A DNA stretch of 64,000 bases. Origin: Gallionellaceae bacterium. Lineage in GTDB: Bacteria; Pseudomonadota; Gammaproteobacteria; Burkholderiales; Thiobacillaceae. Shown piece by piece: positions 63,830 through 64,000 of this stretch. The notes beneath the pieces were generated by a model, which saw nothing but the letters and a program-made list of their open reading frames with translations, was not told the DNA's origin and ran no database searches. Position 1 is the stretch's first letter. Each line of letters opens with the position of its first letter. The translations under genes were made by a program, and so were the position numbers. The stretch is taken from the NCBI GenBank assembly GCA_028714735.1, contig JAQTLU010000004.1, forward strand, positions 124,001-188,000, written 5' to 3'.

Positions 63830-64000
63830 ATGGTCTTAAGCCCAGTTGATGGCAGGCCCGCGCAGGCCATGAGGCCGGTCGTCTGCGGGCAGATGATCTG
63901 CATGCCGCGTTGGGCCGGGCGCCTGATCACCGCCTGGACGCTCTGCCTGGCCATGCTGTCGACGCCGGGCGAGGCTGCCGAAACGGTTGCCCTCAGCGTG
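63830..64000 (+). CDS. N-terminal fragment of a probable secreted protein
   Basis: An open frame runs to the window edge (57 codons from 63830). An internal ATG at 63902 begins a plausible signal peptide, MPRWAGRLITAWTLCLAM, with cleavage near GEAAE. The real start is therefore likely 63902. It lies just after the LolA-like gene and would continue the MMPL operon. Too little is visible for identification. Confidence 0.5.
   Translation, partial: MVLSPVDGRPAQAMRPVVCGQMICMPRWAGRLITAWTLCLAMLSTPGEAAETVALSV

Overview
This GC-rich, gene-dense 64 kb window looks like part of a betaproteobacterial chromosome, plausibly a Nitrosomonadales/Hydrogenophilales (Thiobacillus-like) relative. The inference rests on gene content: a Nudix-ThiE fusion, a RegB/RegA-type redox two-component pair, class I fructose-1,6-bisphosphatase, HslV with the HGTT start, a Cys-poor DksA, a STAS-fused MlaE permease and an argS-SPOR-dsbA string. 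No rRNA, tRNA, CRISPR array or prophage was found.

Layout. (1) 1-15.6 kb, all minus strand: the start of a DUF255 gene, bioA, a Cu/Ag efflux operon (cusCBA) preceded by a Cys/His-rich metal protein and a NarL-type regulator, dsbA, a SPOR protein, argS, priA and dacB. The priA-dacB gap holds clustered DnaA-box-like 9-mers, stacked palindromes and a perfect FNR-type box. (2) 15.6-17 kb: ygfX and a MntA/HepT-type toxin-antitoxin pair. (3) 16.9-27.2 kb, plus strand, visibly lower in GC: an ABC-transporter-dependent surface glycan locus. It has a Wzm/Wzt pair, a methyltransferase-glycosyltransferase fusion, a methyltransferase with a kinase-like C-terminal half (resembling the WbdD chain-terminator layout), a zinc-ribbon methyltransferase, a WbsX protein and two glycosyltransferases. 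(4) 27.2-33.6 kb, minus strand: a type IV pilin gene with a good sigma-54 promoter and terminator, followed by a tightly overlapping set of five glycan genes (GT-C/TPR membrane protein, polyprenyl-phosphate-type GT2, GT4, epimerase, GT2), possibly a pilin or second-glycan module.

(5) 34-42 kb, plus strand: an AddA/RecB-like helicase-nuclease with a palindromic repeat inserted in frame, argJ, a small GIY-YIG gene bracketed by copies of the same repeat, a DUF815 ATPase, a Nudix-ThiE fusion, a small membrane protein and phoU. (6) 42-48.5 kb: PCuAC copper chaperone, regB/regA, hslV without hslU, a STAS/TPR protein with an internal duplication, yidD, a DksA with a histone-H1-like tail, and a COG0523 metallochaperone GTPase. 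(7) 48.5-64 kb, mainly plus: lipA, a TerB-like protein (minus), mpl, an Mla-type lipid transport operon (permease, ATPase, MCE protein, lipoprotein), a YqiA-type esterase, an RNB exoribonuclease, a TonB-like protein, fbp with an upstream palindrome, prmC and a secreted protein (both minus), an MMPL transporter with a LolA-like partner, and the start of a secreted protein running off the end.

The points most worth following are the WbdD-like methyltransferase-kinase inside the ABC glycan locus, the GIY-YIG/palindrome cassette with its in-frame copy in the helicase gene, the DnaA-box/FNR-box gap next to priA, the pilin-linked glycosylation module, and the zinc-independent-looking DksA beside a metallochaperone.
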